A stretch of 64,000 bases of DNA, from contig JALNXF010000001.1 of assembly GCA_023230505.1 (NCBI GenBank), forward strand, positions 186,001 to 250,000, given 5' to 3'. The position numbers and the translations under genes are program-made. Positions 1 to 10,049 of the stretch are shown here, piece by piece (position 1 is the stretch's first letter; each line of letters begins with the position of its first letter). The notes under the pieces are model-generated. The model was not told the DNA's origin and made no database searches. It saw only the letters and a list, made by a program, of their open reading frames with translations. This DNA comes from Candidatus Altimarinota bacterium (GTDB lineage Bacteria > Patescibacteriota > Gracilibacteria > BD1-5 > UBA2023).

Positions 1-537
1 AATTTGAGAAATAGTACGACTTTTAAGAGAGATGATTTCTTTAGTTATAATTTCTGGGAAGTTACATGAGGAACTAGGGAAAGTGCCATTGATAGTGTTC
101 ATGATTTTTTTGAAACACATCATTTTACTTCAATGTCGCCATTTGAAGGCTCTCAAGAAGCTATAAAAAAACTTAAAGAAGTTTATAATCTTGTTATTAT
201 AACTTCTCGTCAGACTGCAATTGAAGAAGAGACAAAAAAATGGTTAGAAAATCATTTTCCATGATTTTTTAAAGAAATACATTTTTGAAACCATTTTGGA
301 AAAGATTGAGCTAAAACTTCTAAATCAGATATTTGTAAAAAATTATGAGTAAAACTGCTTATTGAGGATTCACTTGGTTATGCACTAGAGTGTTCTAGAG
401 AAAATATTAGCACAATATTGCTTGATAGCCCATGGAATCAAACAAAAGAAATTCTCCCATCAAATATTATCAGAGTAAAAACTTGGGAAAATATTCTTGA
501 AATTCTTGAAAATCCTAAAATTAATCTATCCAAATAA
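1..537 (+). CDS. HAD-family 5'-nucleotidase (NT5C-like), 5' end cut off
   Basis: The reading frame is open from base 1 and stops at TAA 535-537, giving 178 residues with the N-terminus outside the window. Five TGA codons are read as Gly. The pattern SPFEGSQEAIKKLK, then VIITSR and later LLIEDS, matches the 5'(3')-deoxyribonucleotidase/NT5C branch of HAD phosphatases: a Ser/Thr-containing motif II and an acidic motif IV. The catalytic N-terminal DxDG motif lies upstream and cannot be checked. The likely role is dephosphorylation of nucleoside monophosphates in the cytoplasm. Its 3' end overlaps the convergent UPF0489 gene by 12 bases. Family assignment is inferred from motifs; the substrate is unknown. 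Confidence 0.75.
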
Positions 538-1236
538 ATCTCTCAAAACCTCCAAAGCTTTCTTTTGGTCTATAAAATAAGGACTAGTTGCAATTGTAAT
601 TAGTCTTGATTTTTTGGCTATGCGTAGGATAAAATCCCTTTTTAAATTATATGAAATATAGTCCATATTTGGAGAGAAAAAATCAAGGTCTAAATTTAGA
701 ATAAAATCTTCTTTTAATATATTTTCATCAAAACTTAGTATTTCACTTTCTCCGGTTATTTTATATAAATTTCAAATTAGTTCAGATTTAATAGCTGGAG
801 AAATATAATTTCAAACGTTCAGTTTATAATTTGTATATTCATAGACTTTATTTAAATTGTTTAAGTCTTTTTCATCAATAAAATTATCTGGATTTCTGGT
901 GTCAGAATGTTCGTCAATATGAATTAAATTTATTCACTTATTAATAACTCAATTGTTTAAGGCTTCGCACCAGAAATAAAACGCGTGATTATGGTTATCA
1001 AAGATATAAACTGGAACTTTGTTCCAGTTTGTTTTAATAAAATTTTTTAGTCAGAAATAAACTTGCTCAATTCATTTTTCATCTATTTCAATAAATGTAG
1101 GTTTATTTCAAATCTGAGCATCATTAATAGTTCAATCTATTATTGTTGGCACGAAAATTTCTTTATTTTTTCTTATTTCATAAGAAAAAATATTATTTCA
1201 AATAGGAGAGTCGATAGTAATAAGATTTTGATACAT
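526..1236 (-). CDS. UPF0489 (arginase-fold) family protein
   Basis: 236 residues starting MYQNLITIDSP. The segment VYIFDNHNHAFYFWCEA, followed by HIDEHSDTR and later LNLDLDFFS, is typical of UPF0489 proteins. These are distant arginase-fold metalloenzymes whose Asp/His clusters bind metal; here DNHNH, HIDEHSD and DLD are all present. Some UPF0489 members are peptide arginases that turn arginine into ornithine in ribosomal peptides. No peptide precursor or maturase is visible here, so the substrate is open. The gene lies just downstream of yidC (9 bases) on the same strand and may be cotranscribed with it. Confidence 0.75.
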
Positions 1237-1245
1237 TTTTAAGTT

Positions 1246-2439
1246 TTATTTCTTAGTCATTTTATTTACAACTATTTGTTGAGCGAGTGTAAATAGAGTT
1301 CAAATTAGCCAATATATACCAACTCATGATGGCATAAAATAAGATGTTACAGCAAGCATTGCTGGCATTCACCGAAGCATAAAATGGTTCATAACATTTG
1401 GATCAGGCATAAATTCTGAAACTGGTTCATCTACCATTTCGTCTTTTGTAATAATTTCTCATTGTTTTGTTTTAGTTTTTTTATGAAATGTAAGAGAAGA
1501 TTTTATTTGTAAAAATTGAGCAAATCAAATTATTATAGCCAAAATAATTCCTGATTTCCATTCTTGTGACATTAAATTTAATCAGAAAAAATTTGAATTA
1601 ATTTTTGTAATATCAAAACCAGCAAGAGGTGAATATAGATAATAGTAATTAGAAATACTAGCAATACCTGATATAACCCAATAAAGTACAATTAAAAGAG
1701 GGAATTGAAGAAGTAGAGGTAGACAAGAACCAACAGGATTTACTTTTTCTTTTTTATATAATTCGAGTAATTCCATTCAAATTTTTGCTTGATCTCATTT
1801 ATATTTCTTTTGAATTTCTTTAATTTTTGGCTGAATTGTCTGCATTTTCTTGCTATTTACCAGGATATGATGTTGAGGAACTAGAATAATTAATCTGATA
1901 ATTAGAGTTACAATAATTATCGCAAAACCAAGATTATGACCTGGTAAATTACTTATTAAAAACACAAATAAATTATAAACTGGAGCATAAAATAAATTTG
2001 AAAACAAATTATTAAAAAATCATTTCTCGCTCTCTGTAAATGAAGTTGTATACTCATTATTTCAGGTATTTAGTTTAAAACTATAATCTCAGGCAACTGA
2101 AAATAATTTTGATATTGGATTAAAATTAAAACTATATTTAGCATTTGGTTTAACATTAACATCCACACAGAAATCTTTTGGAATATTTTCTCAGATTTTC
2201 GCTGAATCCTTAAAAATAGAAAAATCCTTACAAGTATTAAAACTAACTTCATTTGCTGTGGTATTATCTAACTCTAATACTGGAATATTTGGTACTGTAT
2301 AATCTTTTTCTAATACTTTAAGAGTAATTCCAGAAGTTGTCACTACATCAGTTTTTTTGGTACTTGGTAAAAATAAATTAAATACAATCATTGTTAGCAA
2401 AAATGCTATCATAAAATTTAGAATTTTTTCGTTTTTCAT
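1246..2439 (-). CDS. yidC: Membrane protein insertase YidC/Oxa1
   Basis: 397 residues starting [15 protein letters not shown]. It inserts inner-membrane proteins, with or without SecYEG. There is an N-terminal membrane segment, a roughly 100-residue extracytoplasmic region, then the Oxa1/YidC core. The core includes [18 protein letters not shown] with the conserved hydrophilic-groove Arg, a charged cytoplasmic hairpin ([16 protein letters not shown]), and the segment [20 protein letters not shown], which is highly characteristic. The C-terminus is short and basic (NKMTKK). In-frame TGA codons split the gene into four fragments under the standard code. It ends the rpmH-rnpA cluster, the classic position of yidC. 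Confidence 0.95.
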
Positions 2440-2446
2440 AATATTT

Positions 2447-3052
2447 TTATTGGTTAATAACTAATTGTACCTGTTTTTCAACGTTTTCTGTTATAGAATC
2501 TAAGTCTAATCATAATTCAACATTAACTTTAATAACTTCTACTCACAACAAAACTTTAGTCATTTCAATTGCAGATGAATAATATTTATTTAATATTTCC
2601 TTTTCTTCTAATTTTAATGTGCATATTTTAGCCTTAATTTCACAGTAATCATTGATATTTTCTGCAAAATTAAATATTTCATCACTCAGATAATAACTAT
2701 ATTCTTTTAAAATAAATAATTTTACATTTCTATCTTGGTTATCATTTAAAGATTTAATTATATCAAGAACTGTAAAACTTCTTTTATTAATATCTAATTT
2801 TTTCTCATCTACATTTCAGTTCAATTCTCTTAATAGAAAATCTCTAAATTTCTTTCATTTATCGTTATTATTTAAATATACCAACTTATCCATTTCAAGA
2901 AATAAAGAATTTCTAGAAAATGGCAAATCATTAAATATTTTAGCAGCCTTATTGTAAGAGCTAGCAAAATTAAATGAAGGAGCTAGTCACTTTATCCCCA
3001 AAATTGACAAATCAGCCCCAGGTCTATAAATTGGTAAATCTAATGTTTGCAT
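2447..3052 (-). CDS. Hypothetical cytoplasmic protein between rnpA and yidC
   Basis: 201 residues starting MQTLDLPIYRPGADLS. I do not recognise it. It has no signal peptide or membrane helix and is rich in Lys, Glu, Asn and Leu with long predicted helical stretches. Five in-frame TGA codons are read as Gly, which supports it being a real gene in this code. It begins 11 bases after the neighbouring unknown gene and ends 7 bases before yidC, so the three are probably translated from one message. It sits where yidD is usual in other bacteria, but there is no YidD-like Cys-rich motif. Confidence 0.6.
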
Positions 3053-3063
3053 AAGTTATTATA

Positions 3064-3690
3064 TTAAATTTTACTTGGTTTTAAAATAATATCTAAAATA
3101 TTCCTTTTAACTTTTTTTCAAGTTTTAGATATGACTCCTTTTTTAAATCCAAATACACTTTTTATTTTATCCATTTCTTTTTTAATTAATTCATTCATTG
3201 TTTTATCAAAAGCTTTGTAGTATTCATCTAATAAATCAGTATTTCATTTTTGTATAGAAATATATTTTCATAATGTAACTTCTAATTCTCCTAAATTACC
3301 AACTAAATAAGCTTCGTATGCATCTAATATATCAGCTTTAAAAGCTCCGTTAATACGATGAATAGCATTTATTAAAGAACTTTCACAATCGTATCAATCA
3401 TTTATTCTTTCAATAAAATTTTTCATCATATATTTTAGCTGTTCTCATCATTTAGTTCCCTCTTTTAATGAAATTAATTCATCCATTTTACGATGTAAAT
3501 CTCATATAGTTACAGGTATATCTGGAAATTTCTCATAAATTTTATCATAAGAAACTTGCGAATAACTAATATGATTTCCATTAACTTCCTTTCTTAGAAA
3601 TCTTGAAGGTTCATTTTGAGTTCTTATTTCATCTATTTCTTTATTTAATCAGATAAGTGTTTCATTTAATGATTTTGCTGCTATTGTCAT
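3064..3690 (-). CDS. Hypothetical protein downstream of rnpA
   Basis: 208 residues starting MTIAAKSLNETLIG. I do not recognise the family. It is mostly charged and probably helical, with a central DCESSLINAIHRINGAF stretch and a very basic C-terminus rich in Lys (SKTGKKVKRNILD). No membrane segment or signal peptide is seen. It starts 10 bases after rnpA and ends 11 bases before the next unknown, so it is part of the rpmH-rnpA-yidC transcription unit. The basic tail could contact RNA or membrane, but that is speculation. Eight TGA codons lie in frame. Confidence 0.6.
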
Positions 3691-3700
3691 ATCTTTAAAA

Positions 3701-4045
3701 TTAACTATTAAAAATTTTTTTGAGTGAAAAAAGTATGTCTTTTTCAAATTCGACTATACTTACTTCATTTTTTTTGTCAAAAGTTTTTCATTTTTTTGGC
3801 ACAAACACTATATCAAAGCTTCATTTTTCAATATAATCTGCCACTAAATTATAGAATTTTCTTCTGAAAAAATTTCTATTTACAGAGGTTTTAGTATTTT
3901 TAGTGCTCAGTAGTATTGCAAATCTTGAGTGGGGGAGTCTATTTTGAGCAACATTGGCAATAAATCAATAAGAAAAAAAAGGTTTCTTATATTTCAAAAC
4001 CTTTTTTAGTGAAGATTCATTTAGTCTGTATATTTTCTTTATCAT
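3701..4045 (-). CDS. rnpA: Ribonuclease P protein component
   Basis: 114 residues, the usual family length. It is the protein subunit that binds the 5' leader of precursor tRNA and helps RNase P RNA cleave it. The diagnostic RNR-type segment is present as SVNRNFFRRKFYNLV, preceded by RFAILLSTKN and followed by an aromatic and basic C-terminal half. It begins MIKKIYRLNE, 18 bases after rpmH ends, which is the universal rpmH-rnpA order. Three in-frame TGA codons (Gly) fit the code. The RNase P RNA gene is not visible in this window. Confidence 0.9.
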
Positions 4046-4063
4046 AAAGACTGATTAAAGAAA

Positions 4064-4306
4064 TTAAGCTTTTCTAAATCTTTCAGTTAGTCATGGATAT
4101 GTAACTACTCTAGCAGTACCTCCTGCTATAATATGAAGTTTTGATTTTCCTCTTTTTAATTTAAATCTTGTAGGATATGATACAGTAAGAACATGTCTTC
4201 ATTTTCTTCTTCTGTCTTTTAAAACTTTTAATCCATTAAAAGTAGAAGATCTTTCTAGATATCCATGAGTTCTTAATCTTTTTCTTTTCTTTAATTTACC
4301 TAACAT
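4064..4306 (-). CDS. rpmH: Large ribosomal subunit protein bL34 with C-terminal extension
   Basis: 80 residues. The N-terminal half KKRKRLRTHGYLER...GLKVLKDRRRKGRHVLTVSY is an unmistakable L34, a small very basic protein of the 50S subunit. Normal L34 is about 45 residues and ends near the LTV motif. Here about 38 more residues follow (TRFKLKRGKSKLHII...TERFRKA), still basic. The frame stays open with family-style glycine at TGA, so this is a true extension. First gene of the rpmH-rnpA-yidC cluster, transcribed away from the tRNA operon. Confidence 0.9.
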
Positions 4307-4452
4307 AGTTATAATAATTATTCAATAATATAAAATTTACCTGCTTATTTTATAGAAAAAATTTAAAAGTCAAAAAATTATTTGATTTTCTTTTATTTTT
4401 CTCTTAAAAAAGAACTATTTTTTTAAAAAATAAAACAAAATTAAAAAAAATT
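4307..4452. other. Divergent intergenic region between rpmH and the tRNA operon
   Basis: Very AT-rich spacer of about 150 bases with A- and T-runs. I looked for DnaA boxes because rpmH often lies near the origin, but found no convincing TTATNCACA cluster. It must hold the rpmH promoter on the minus strand. Confidence 0.4.
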
Positions 4453-4480
4453 TTGACAATAACGAAACTTTTCATAAAAT
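4453..4480 (+). promoter_or_regulatory. Sigma-70-type promoter of tRNA-Thr/Tyr/Leu operon
   Basis: TTGACA at 4453-4458, 16-base spacer, TAAAAT at 4475-4480, about 25 bases before tRNA-Thr. The same arrangement and a similar spacer precede the second tRNA operon at 14813. Confidence 0.7.
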
Positions 4481-4504
4481 GCAGAAGCTTTTTGAAAAAA
4501 GTAA

Positions 4505-4580
4505 GCCACTTTAGCTCAGCTGGTAGAGCGCCCGCCTTGTAAGCGGATGGTCGTCGGTTCAATTCCGACAAGTGGCTCCA
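4505..4580 (+). tRNA. tRNA-Thr (anticodon UGU)
   Basis: 76 bases with the acceptor stem GCCACTT/AAGTGGC, D-loop AGCTCAGC-TGGTAGAGC, anticodon TGT in CCTTGTAAG, T-loop GGTTCAATTCC and an encoded CCA end. First gene of a three-tRNA operon. Confidence 0.95.
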
Positions 4581-4591
4581 TTTTTTTATAT

Positions 4592-4676
4592 GGGTCGATT
4601 CCAGAGCGGTCAAATGGGGAGGACTGTAAATCCTTTGCTTACGGCTTCGTTGGTTCGAATCCAACTCGGCCCACCA
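4592..4676 (+). tRNA. tRNA-Tyr (anticodon GUA)
   Basis: 85-base class II tRNA with a long variable arm. Anticodon GTA in GGACTGTAAATCC, T-loop GGTTCGAATCC, acceptor GGGTCGA/TCGGCCC and encoded CCA. Confidence 0.95.
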
Positions 4677-4711
4677 TAAAAAAGCAATACAAGTAAAACT
4701 AGTTTTTACTT

Positions 4712-4796
4712 GCCGGGATGGTGGAATTGGTAGACACCCTGGTCTTAGAAGCCAGTACCGCAAGGTGTGAGAGTTCGAGTCTCTCTTCCGGCACCA
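4712..4796 (+). tRNA. tRNA-Leu (anticodon UAG)
   Basis: 85-base class II tRNA with a long variable arm. Anticodon TAG in GGTCTTAGAAGCC, T-loop AGTTCGAGTCT, acceptor GCCGGGA/TTCCGGC (one G-T pair) and encoded CCA. rpmE follows 29 bases later and may share the transcript. Confidence 0.95.
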
Positions 4797-4825
4797 TAAA
4801 AGGTTATTTAATAAACAATATAATT

Positions 4826-5047
4826 ATGAAAAAATCTATTCATCCACAATTTAGTGAAGATACAACAGTATTATGTTCATGTGGAAATACTTTCAAAACT
4901 GGAAGTGTAATTAAATGAGAAATAAGAGTTGAATCTTGTAATAAATGTCATCCATTCTTTTCAGGTGAAAATAGACTTATTAAAACAAGTAATCTTGATA
5001 AATTTAATTCAAGAGCTGCTCGCGCTAAAGAAATGCAAGCTAAATAG
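4826..5047 (+). CDS. rpmE: Large ribosomal subunit protein bL31, zinc-binding form
   Basis: 73 residues starting [23 protein letters not shown], a typical L31 start. Two Cys pairs (CSC and CNKC followed by HPFFSG) form the zinc site of the C+ type. It is a surface protein of the 50S subunit near the central protuberance. One TGA is read as Gly, in a position where Gly/Ser is common. It directly follows the tRNA operon and is followed by a clear terminator at 5071. Confidence 0.95.
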
Positions 5048-5070
5048 TTTTCAATTTAATATTTTTTCTA

Positions 5071-5110
5071 AAACCTTTTCTTATTTTTAAGAAAGGGTTT
5101 TTTGTTTTTT
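5071..5110 (+). terminator. Rho-independent terminator after rpmE
   Basis: Stem AAACCTTTTCTTA / TAAGAAAGGGTTT with a four-base loop and one mismatch, followed by a T run. Confidence 0.85.
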
Positions 5111-5171
5111 TCTTGTATTTTTTCAAAAAATAATTATATTTCTTACATTATATATATTTTTATTTATTTTT

Positions 5172-6344
5172 ATGAAATTTTCTAAAATAATTTTGTCAGC
5201 TTTTGCTAGTCTTTTATTTATATGAACAGCAAATGCTAATTTGAGTATATCTCCTCTTAAACATGAGCTTACAATTGAGAGTTGAAAACAAAAATCTGAG
5301 ACTATAAAGGTTACAAATAATGAGAAAACTGCGATAACCCTTTATACTTCTAAGGAAGATTTTATAGCTTGAGATGATACCTGAACTCCTACTTTTATTA
5401 AACCTCAAGACCAAAAAACAGATTTATATAGTCTGTCCAATTGGATAACTATTGATAATAACAATATAACACTCGCTCCTTGAGAGACTAGAGAAATAAA
5501 ATTTAGCGTAAAAGTACCAGTAAATTGAGAACCTGGATGACATTATTGAGCAATATTTTTCTCGCCAGGCGCACCAAGTGGAGCACAAGTAGCTGTTGTG
5601 CAAAGACTTTGAGTTTTAATATTAATAAATGTTCCAGGTGATATTAAAATTTCTTGAGATTTAACAGGTTTTGATGTTTGAAATAAAATTGAGAATAAAT
5701 TTGAAGTTTTAAATTCTTTTAATACTTTCCCAGTTTACTTTGATGTAAAATTTAAAAATGATTGAAATACTCACTTAAAGCCAACTTGAAAAATTGAACT
5801 TATTGATGAGAATTGAGAAATACTTAAAAACATTTGAAAAGAGTCAATTACAAGTCCACAAGGAGCTTATATTTGAGAAAAAATGGTTGATTATATTCCA
5901 GTGAATGACGGAGCTTGAAATGTACTACCAAAAAGTGAAAGAAAATTTGAATGAGTTTGGTCAGGTTTCTGATATACTGAATTAAATGCAGATGGAACTA
6001 AATCAGTTAAATTTAAGAATTTAACAGAGTACTATGCATCAAAAGCTGCTGAAAAAAGAGCTTATCTACAGTTTTATGAACAAATACATACCCGTAAAGT
6101 AAATAAGAAAATTACAGCAAATCTTAGTCTTAGTTATGAATGAAAAGATAAAGAAAAGAAGGATTTTAAACAAACAAAAACTTTTACAGTAACGTATGAC
6201 GAACAATATGTTGGAGTTAATTATTTTATGGTAGGATTTATTTTACTTATAATTGGTTGATTTATCTACTATATTAGAGTTGTTGCTCCAAAATCAAAAG
6301 AAAAACTTAAGAAACAATTACTTGAAGAAATGAGAAATAAATAA
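5172..6344 (+). CDS. Membrane-anchored DUF916-like surface protein
   Basis: 390 residues. There is a signal peptide (MKFSKIILSAFASLLFIGTANA), then beta-rich extracytoplasmic domains, a single transmembrane segment at about residues 350-372 and a basic cytoplasmic tail (KSKEKLKKQLLEEMRNK). The first domain (LSISPLKHELTIESGK..., then GETREIKFSVKVP and GGHYGAIFFS) resembles the DUF916 family linked to WxL cell-wall proteins in Gram-positives. This probably makes it an anchor or receptor for other surface proteins. It is the first gene of a four-gene operon whose later members are secreted. Many glycines, including the GEPGGHYG loop, are TGA. The DUF916 link is inferred from motifs only. Confidence 0.65.
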
Positions 6345-6361
6345 TTCTTGATTTAAAAAAT

Positions 6362-6805
6362 ATGAAAAAGTCTAAAATATTATCACTTTGATTTTTTCTT
6401 TTACTTACTACATTTATTTGATATTATTCTTATAATGCCTTGGCTTGAGAAGTTGTGAATGTATATGCAATAGTTTGAAATCCAAATGCTACTCCAGTTA
6501 TATTGCAGATAATTCCATCTTTTGACCCGATTGTAATAAAAAGAAATTCAATTCAAAATTTTACCCTTGCTTTAAAGGATATAGATTCAACTTCTGTTAA
6601 TTATACTATTACCTCACTTAGTGGATCTAATTTTCCAATTAACTGAAGTTTTACTGATGCTGTTAATCTTATAGCTTGAACCGCAAACCTAAATTTCACT
6701 TATTTTTCTCCAAATTCTAAGGTAACTAATGAAACAATTACAGTTACTATTGATGATAATGATGGGAATATAATTTCAAAAACAATAAATTTATATGTTT
6801 ATTAA
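6362..6805 (+). CDS. Small secreted protein of the surface operon
   Basis: 147 residues starting MKKSKILSLGFFLLLTTFIG, a clear signal peptide. The mature part is beta-rich (VIKRNSIQNFTLALKDIDSTSVNYTI, ITVTIDDNDGN), resembling a single cadherin- or Big-like fold, but I do not recognise a family. It starts 17 bases after the DUF916-like gene and ends one base before the next start, so all are cotranscribed. It likely acts outside the membrane with its neighbours. Confidence 0.6.
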
Positions 6806-6806
6806 A

Positions 6807-7805
6807 ATGAAAAAAAATATTTTATATACAATTTATCTTACAATTTTAGCTTGAGCCCTAATTTGAGCTTATATTTATTTTTCTGTTAATATAAGTAATA
6901 ATAAAGTAAATTCCTCTCTTTTTATTAAAAATTTAACTTGGCAAACTAATTGAAGTGATTTTGTTCCTTTTAAAAAAAATGATAGCTTAGATTTTACTTT
7001 TGTTTTTGATTCACTTTTTTGAAATTCTTTAAATTTAAATATTTCTAAGTTAGAAAAGAAAATTAATATTAAAGAAATTTATATTAATGATGAGAAAAAA
7101 GACAAAAATAGTCTTAAAAATATACATTTTAAAAATATTTTGAAGCTAAGAATTGTATGAGATGCTATTCAAAATAGTCTAGAAAATGAGAATATTAAAA
7201 ATGATGTAGAAGTTGAATTAATCTGAGATAAACCCGAAGAAATAGTAGAAGAAGAAATTATCGATAAAACAAAAGAAGTCTTAATTTTTACTTTTAATTC
7301 CCAAAATTTTAATTCAAATATAAATAATGTTTTAGAAATTTCTGGACAAAATTTAGAACTAATTGATTATCTTGTTATTTGAGAAAAGAAAATTGAATGA
7401 ATTTATAAAGATGATAAATTTTATGCTAGAATTGAAAAAAATATTTTTTGAAATTGAGATTTTTTTGTTGGATTTTATTTAAAAAATGGTAAACTAGAGA
7501 CATCTTCTTCGAAATTAACTTTTTCATATAATCCAAATCCTATAAATATTGCTGCTATTACTCCAGATAAAATAAGTAATAAAAAAGATAGTTACGTAGT
7601 AATTCAATGAAATTGATTTAATAAGATTGTATCACTTCAACTAAGTAATAATTACATTTTTAAAAATACACTTTTTAATATTATAAACAATCAGGTTGCA
7701 TCTGTAAAAATACCCTCAGGCCTTACGCCTGGAGTTTATTATTTTAATATTATGGATACAAAATGAATTTACAATGCTGCAAATCTAAAACTTACTATTA
7801 ACTAA
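6807..7805 (+). CDS. Membrane-anchored IPT/TIG-like surface protein
   Basis: 332 residues starting MKKNILYTIYLTILAGALIG, an N-terminal signal or anchor helix. The middle is acidic and Lys-rich. The second half carries two beta-sandwich-like segments: NVLEISGQNLELIDYLVIG, and INIAAITPDKISNKKDSYVVIQGNGFN with SVKIPSGLTPGVYYF near the end. These 'grammatical' patterns (VIQGNGF, IPSGLTPG) are typical of IPT/TIG domains. The start codon lies one base after the previous stop. It is probably part of a cell-surface complex with its operon partners; its binding partner is unknown. Confidence 0.6.
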
Positions 7806-7811
7806 AATAAT

Positions 7812-10049
7812 ATGAAAAAATTTCTAATCTTACTTTTTGTTTTGGCAACATTTAGAATTTGAGTTGCGTGAGCTTATTCGAGTTTTACTGTAAATAATCT
7901 ACAGGTGAAAAAATCAACTGATTCTAGTTTTTCTAATACTATAAATGTTGCAACTGCTTGAACGCAAGTTATTTTTAGTGTAAATATTATTCCAACTGTA
8001 TGAACTGAATTTAGAGAATGAAGAGTGAGTTTAATATTACCAGCTTGATTAACTTATAATTCTTACACTTTAGAATCTGATACTTGTGCTGATATCAATG
8101 GCGTGAGCGCTTGAAATTTATCAGTTGATAGTTATACAAACAATAGTTTTGTTTTTAGATTTAAACCAAACTGAACAGTTTGTGAAAATATTGTAAATAT
8201 TGCTTATACAACCTCATCTCTAGTTACTTGAAATTACAATATAAATTACACTTTATCTGATTCAGTTGATAATATTTTTTGAAATTGAAATGATATTGTT
8301 TCATCCTCTAATAATATTGCTTTAAATTTAACTTCAAAAATATCTCTTCTAAAAGCCTATACTTTTGATTTAAACCAAAATTGATTTATTGATAGATATG
8401 ATTTTACTTTTGATAGAAATATTGTCTGAACTCCAAATACTCAAATTAGCCAGAACTGAACTTCTGTAACTTCCTGAGTTTTTTCAACGCTTTGAGCAAA
8501 CTCTGGTTCTATTGTCTTTACTGATTCTGTTTTTACAACGAGCGAAACTCCACAAATAAAAATAATTTGAGATGCGAATTATGAAGATAATACTTATTTT
8601 GTCTGAGTTGTAGAAGATAGAGCTTCTCCAAAAGTAACAGTAACTCCAGCTGGATGAGCTTTTAGTTCTTCTCAAAATGTAACTATAACAAGTAATGAAT
8701 CTGGAAATATTTATTATAAATTATGAAGCACTGCTTCTACTTGATCCACAGCCTATACTTGAGCATTCTCTGTAAATAGTAATACTTGAGTTTATTATTA
8801 TGTTACTGATTTAGTAGGAAATGTTTCGACTGGAAGCGTTAATTTTACTTTTTCTTGTTCGCCTTCTACTATTTTAAATTGAACAATTTGAGCATATCCT
8901 TCTTGTACAGTTAGCTGTAATTCTTGATATAATTTAAGTGGATGAGTTTGTGTTGCAACTTCTTGATGAGGTTGATGAGGTGGAGGATGAAGTATTTCAG
9001 CTGATTATTGTCCGACTTGAGATTTATCTTGAAATTTTTATGATTGAATATGTAGCGCTCCTACTACTTCTACTTGAATAATTTCTACTTGAATTATTAT
9101 TATTCCGACTTTTCCGACTATAGATTATCAAAATATTTCATGATTAAATACTAGCTCACTAGATGTTTTTTATCTTTCTTGAATAGTTCAAGCAAAAGAA
9201 TATTTACACTCTAATATTTCAAATTCTGCGGTTTTAAAACTTGCAGATAGTTATTTTGATAAATTAAGTTTTAATGATTCTACTTATTATACTAGTTTTG
9301 ACGGCGTTTTAAAGCAAGAATACAATAGGATAATTAATAGTTATGTTTTATTTTTCTTAAAATTAGATTCTTTTATAAAAAATAGACTTGAATCAGATAA
9401 GACGGATGCAAAAAATCTTTATCTAATTATTTCAAATTATCTAAAAAATAAAAGCTTACCTGAAATAAAGTATATTAATAAAAACTTTTATAAAGACTGA
9501 ATTTATATTTATAAAACTAAATTCCAACTAATTGCTATAGCTTTAGACAAATTAGAGGCTAAAATTCTTGCAAAATTTGAGAAATTAAAAGATTCTAAAA
9601 CAATTACAGAGGAGGAATATTTATCTGGAATTAATGCTTACAATGATTTTGTGCTAAATTTGACTATTTACAGAATGTACAATAAACCAGCAGAAGCGAA
9701 AGCGAGAGCTATAAAAGCAATAAATATCTGGTATAATATTTACAAAAAACAAATTCTAGAAACTCCTATTATTTCTGAAATTAAAGCTCCTCAAATATTG
9801 CTTGTGAAAGATAAATATACTTTCTCTAAAGATTTAAAAGTAGGTGATTACAATGATGATGTAACGAATTTACAGACAATTCTTAAAATGTATTGATATT
9901 TTGATGCACTTAATCCTACCGGATACTTCGGTAATTTAACCAAGGATTACCTCATAAAATTCGCCAAAGATATCCTAAAAATCAATTCTACAACCTGAGT
10001 TTTTGATACAAATATGAGAAATGCGATAGGAAATTTAGAGTTGAAATAA
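7812..10049 (+). CDS. Large secreted multidomain protein with C-terminal peptidoglycan-binding domain
   Basis: 745 residues. Signal peptide (MKKFLILLFVLATFRIGVAGA); beta domains in the first 270 residues; a chitobiase-C-like segment at about 272-340 (SPKVTVTPAGGAFSSS...ITSNESGNIYYK); a Cys-rich EGF-like stretch (CSPSTILNGTIGAYPSCTVSC); then a run of eight glycines near residue 385 that mixes TGA, GGT and GGA codons. After a helical region, the last 70 residues (LKVGDYNDDVTNLQTILKMYG...GYFGNLTKDYL) match PG_binding_1 repeats. It is probably held on the wall by that domain while the rest is displayed outside. Last gene of the surface operon. Confidence 0.7.

Noticed and set aside
4307..4504. 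Chromosome origin next to rpmH
   Set aside because: No DnaA-box cluster and no dnaA gene are visible.
4404..4763. 119-residue minus-strand ORF across the tRNA operon
   Set aside because: It lies antisense to three clear tRNAs; the protein-like words are tRNA complements.
4718..4918. 66-residue ORF starting in tRNA-Leu
   Set aside because: Its second half is L31 read in frame, the first half is tRNA; the real start is ATG 4826.
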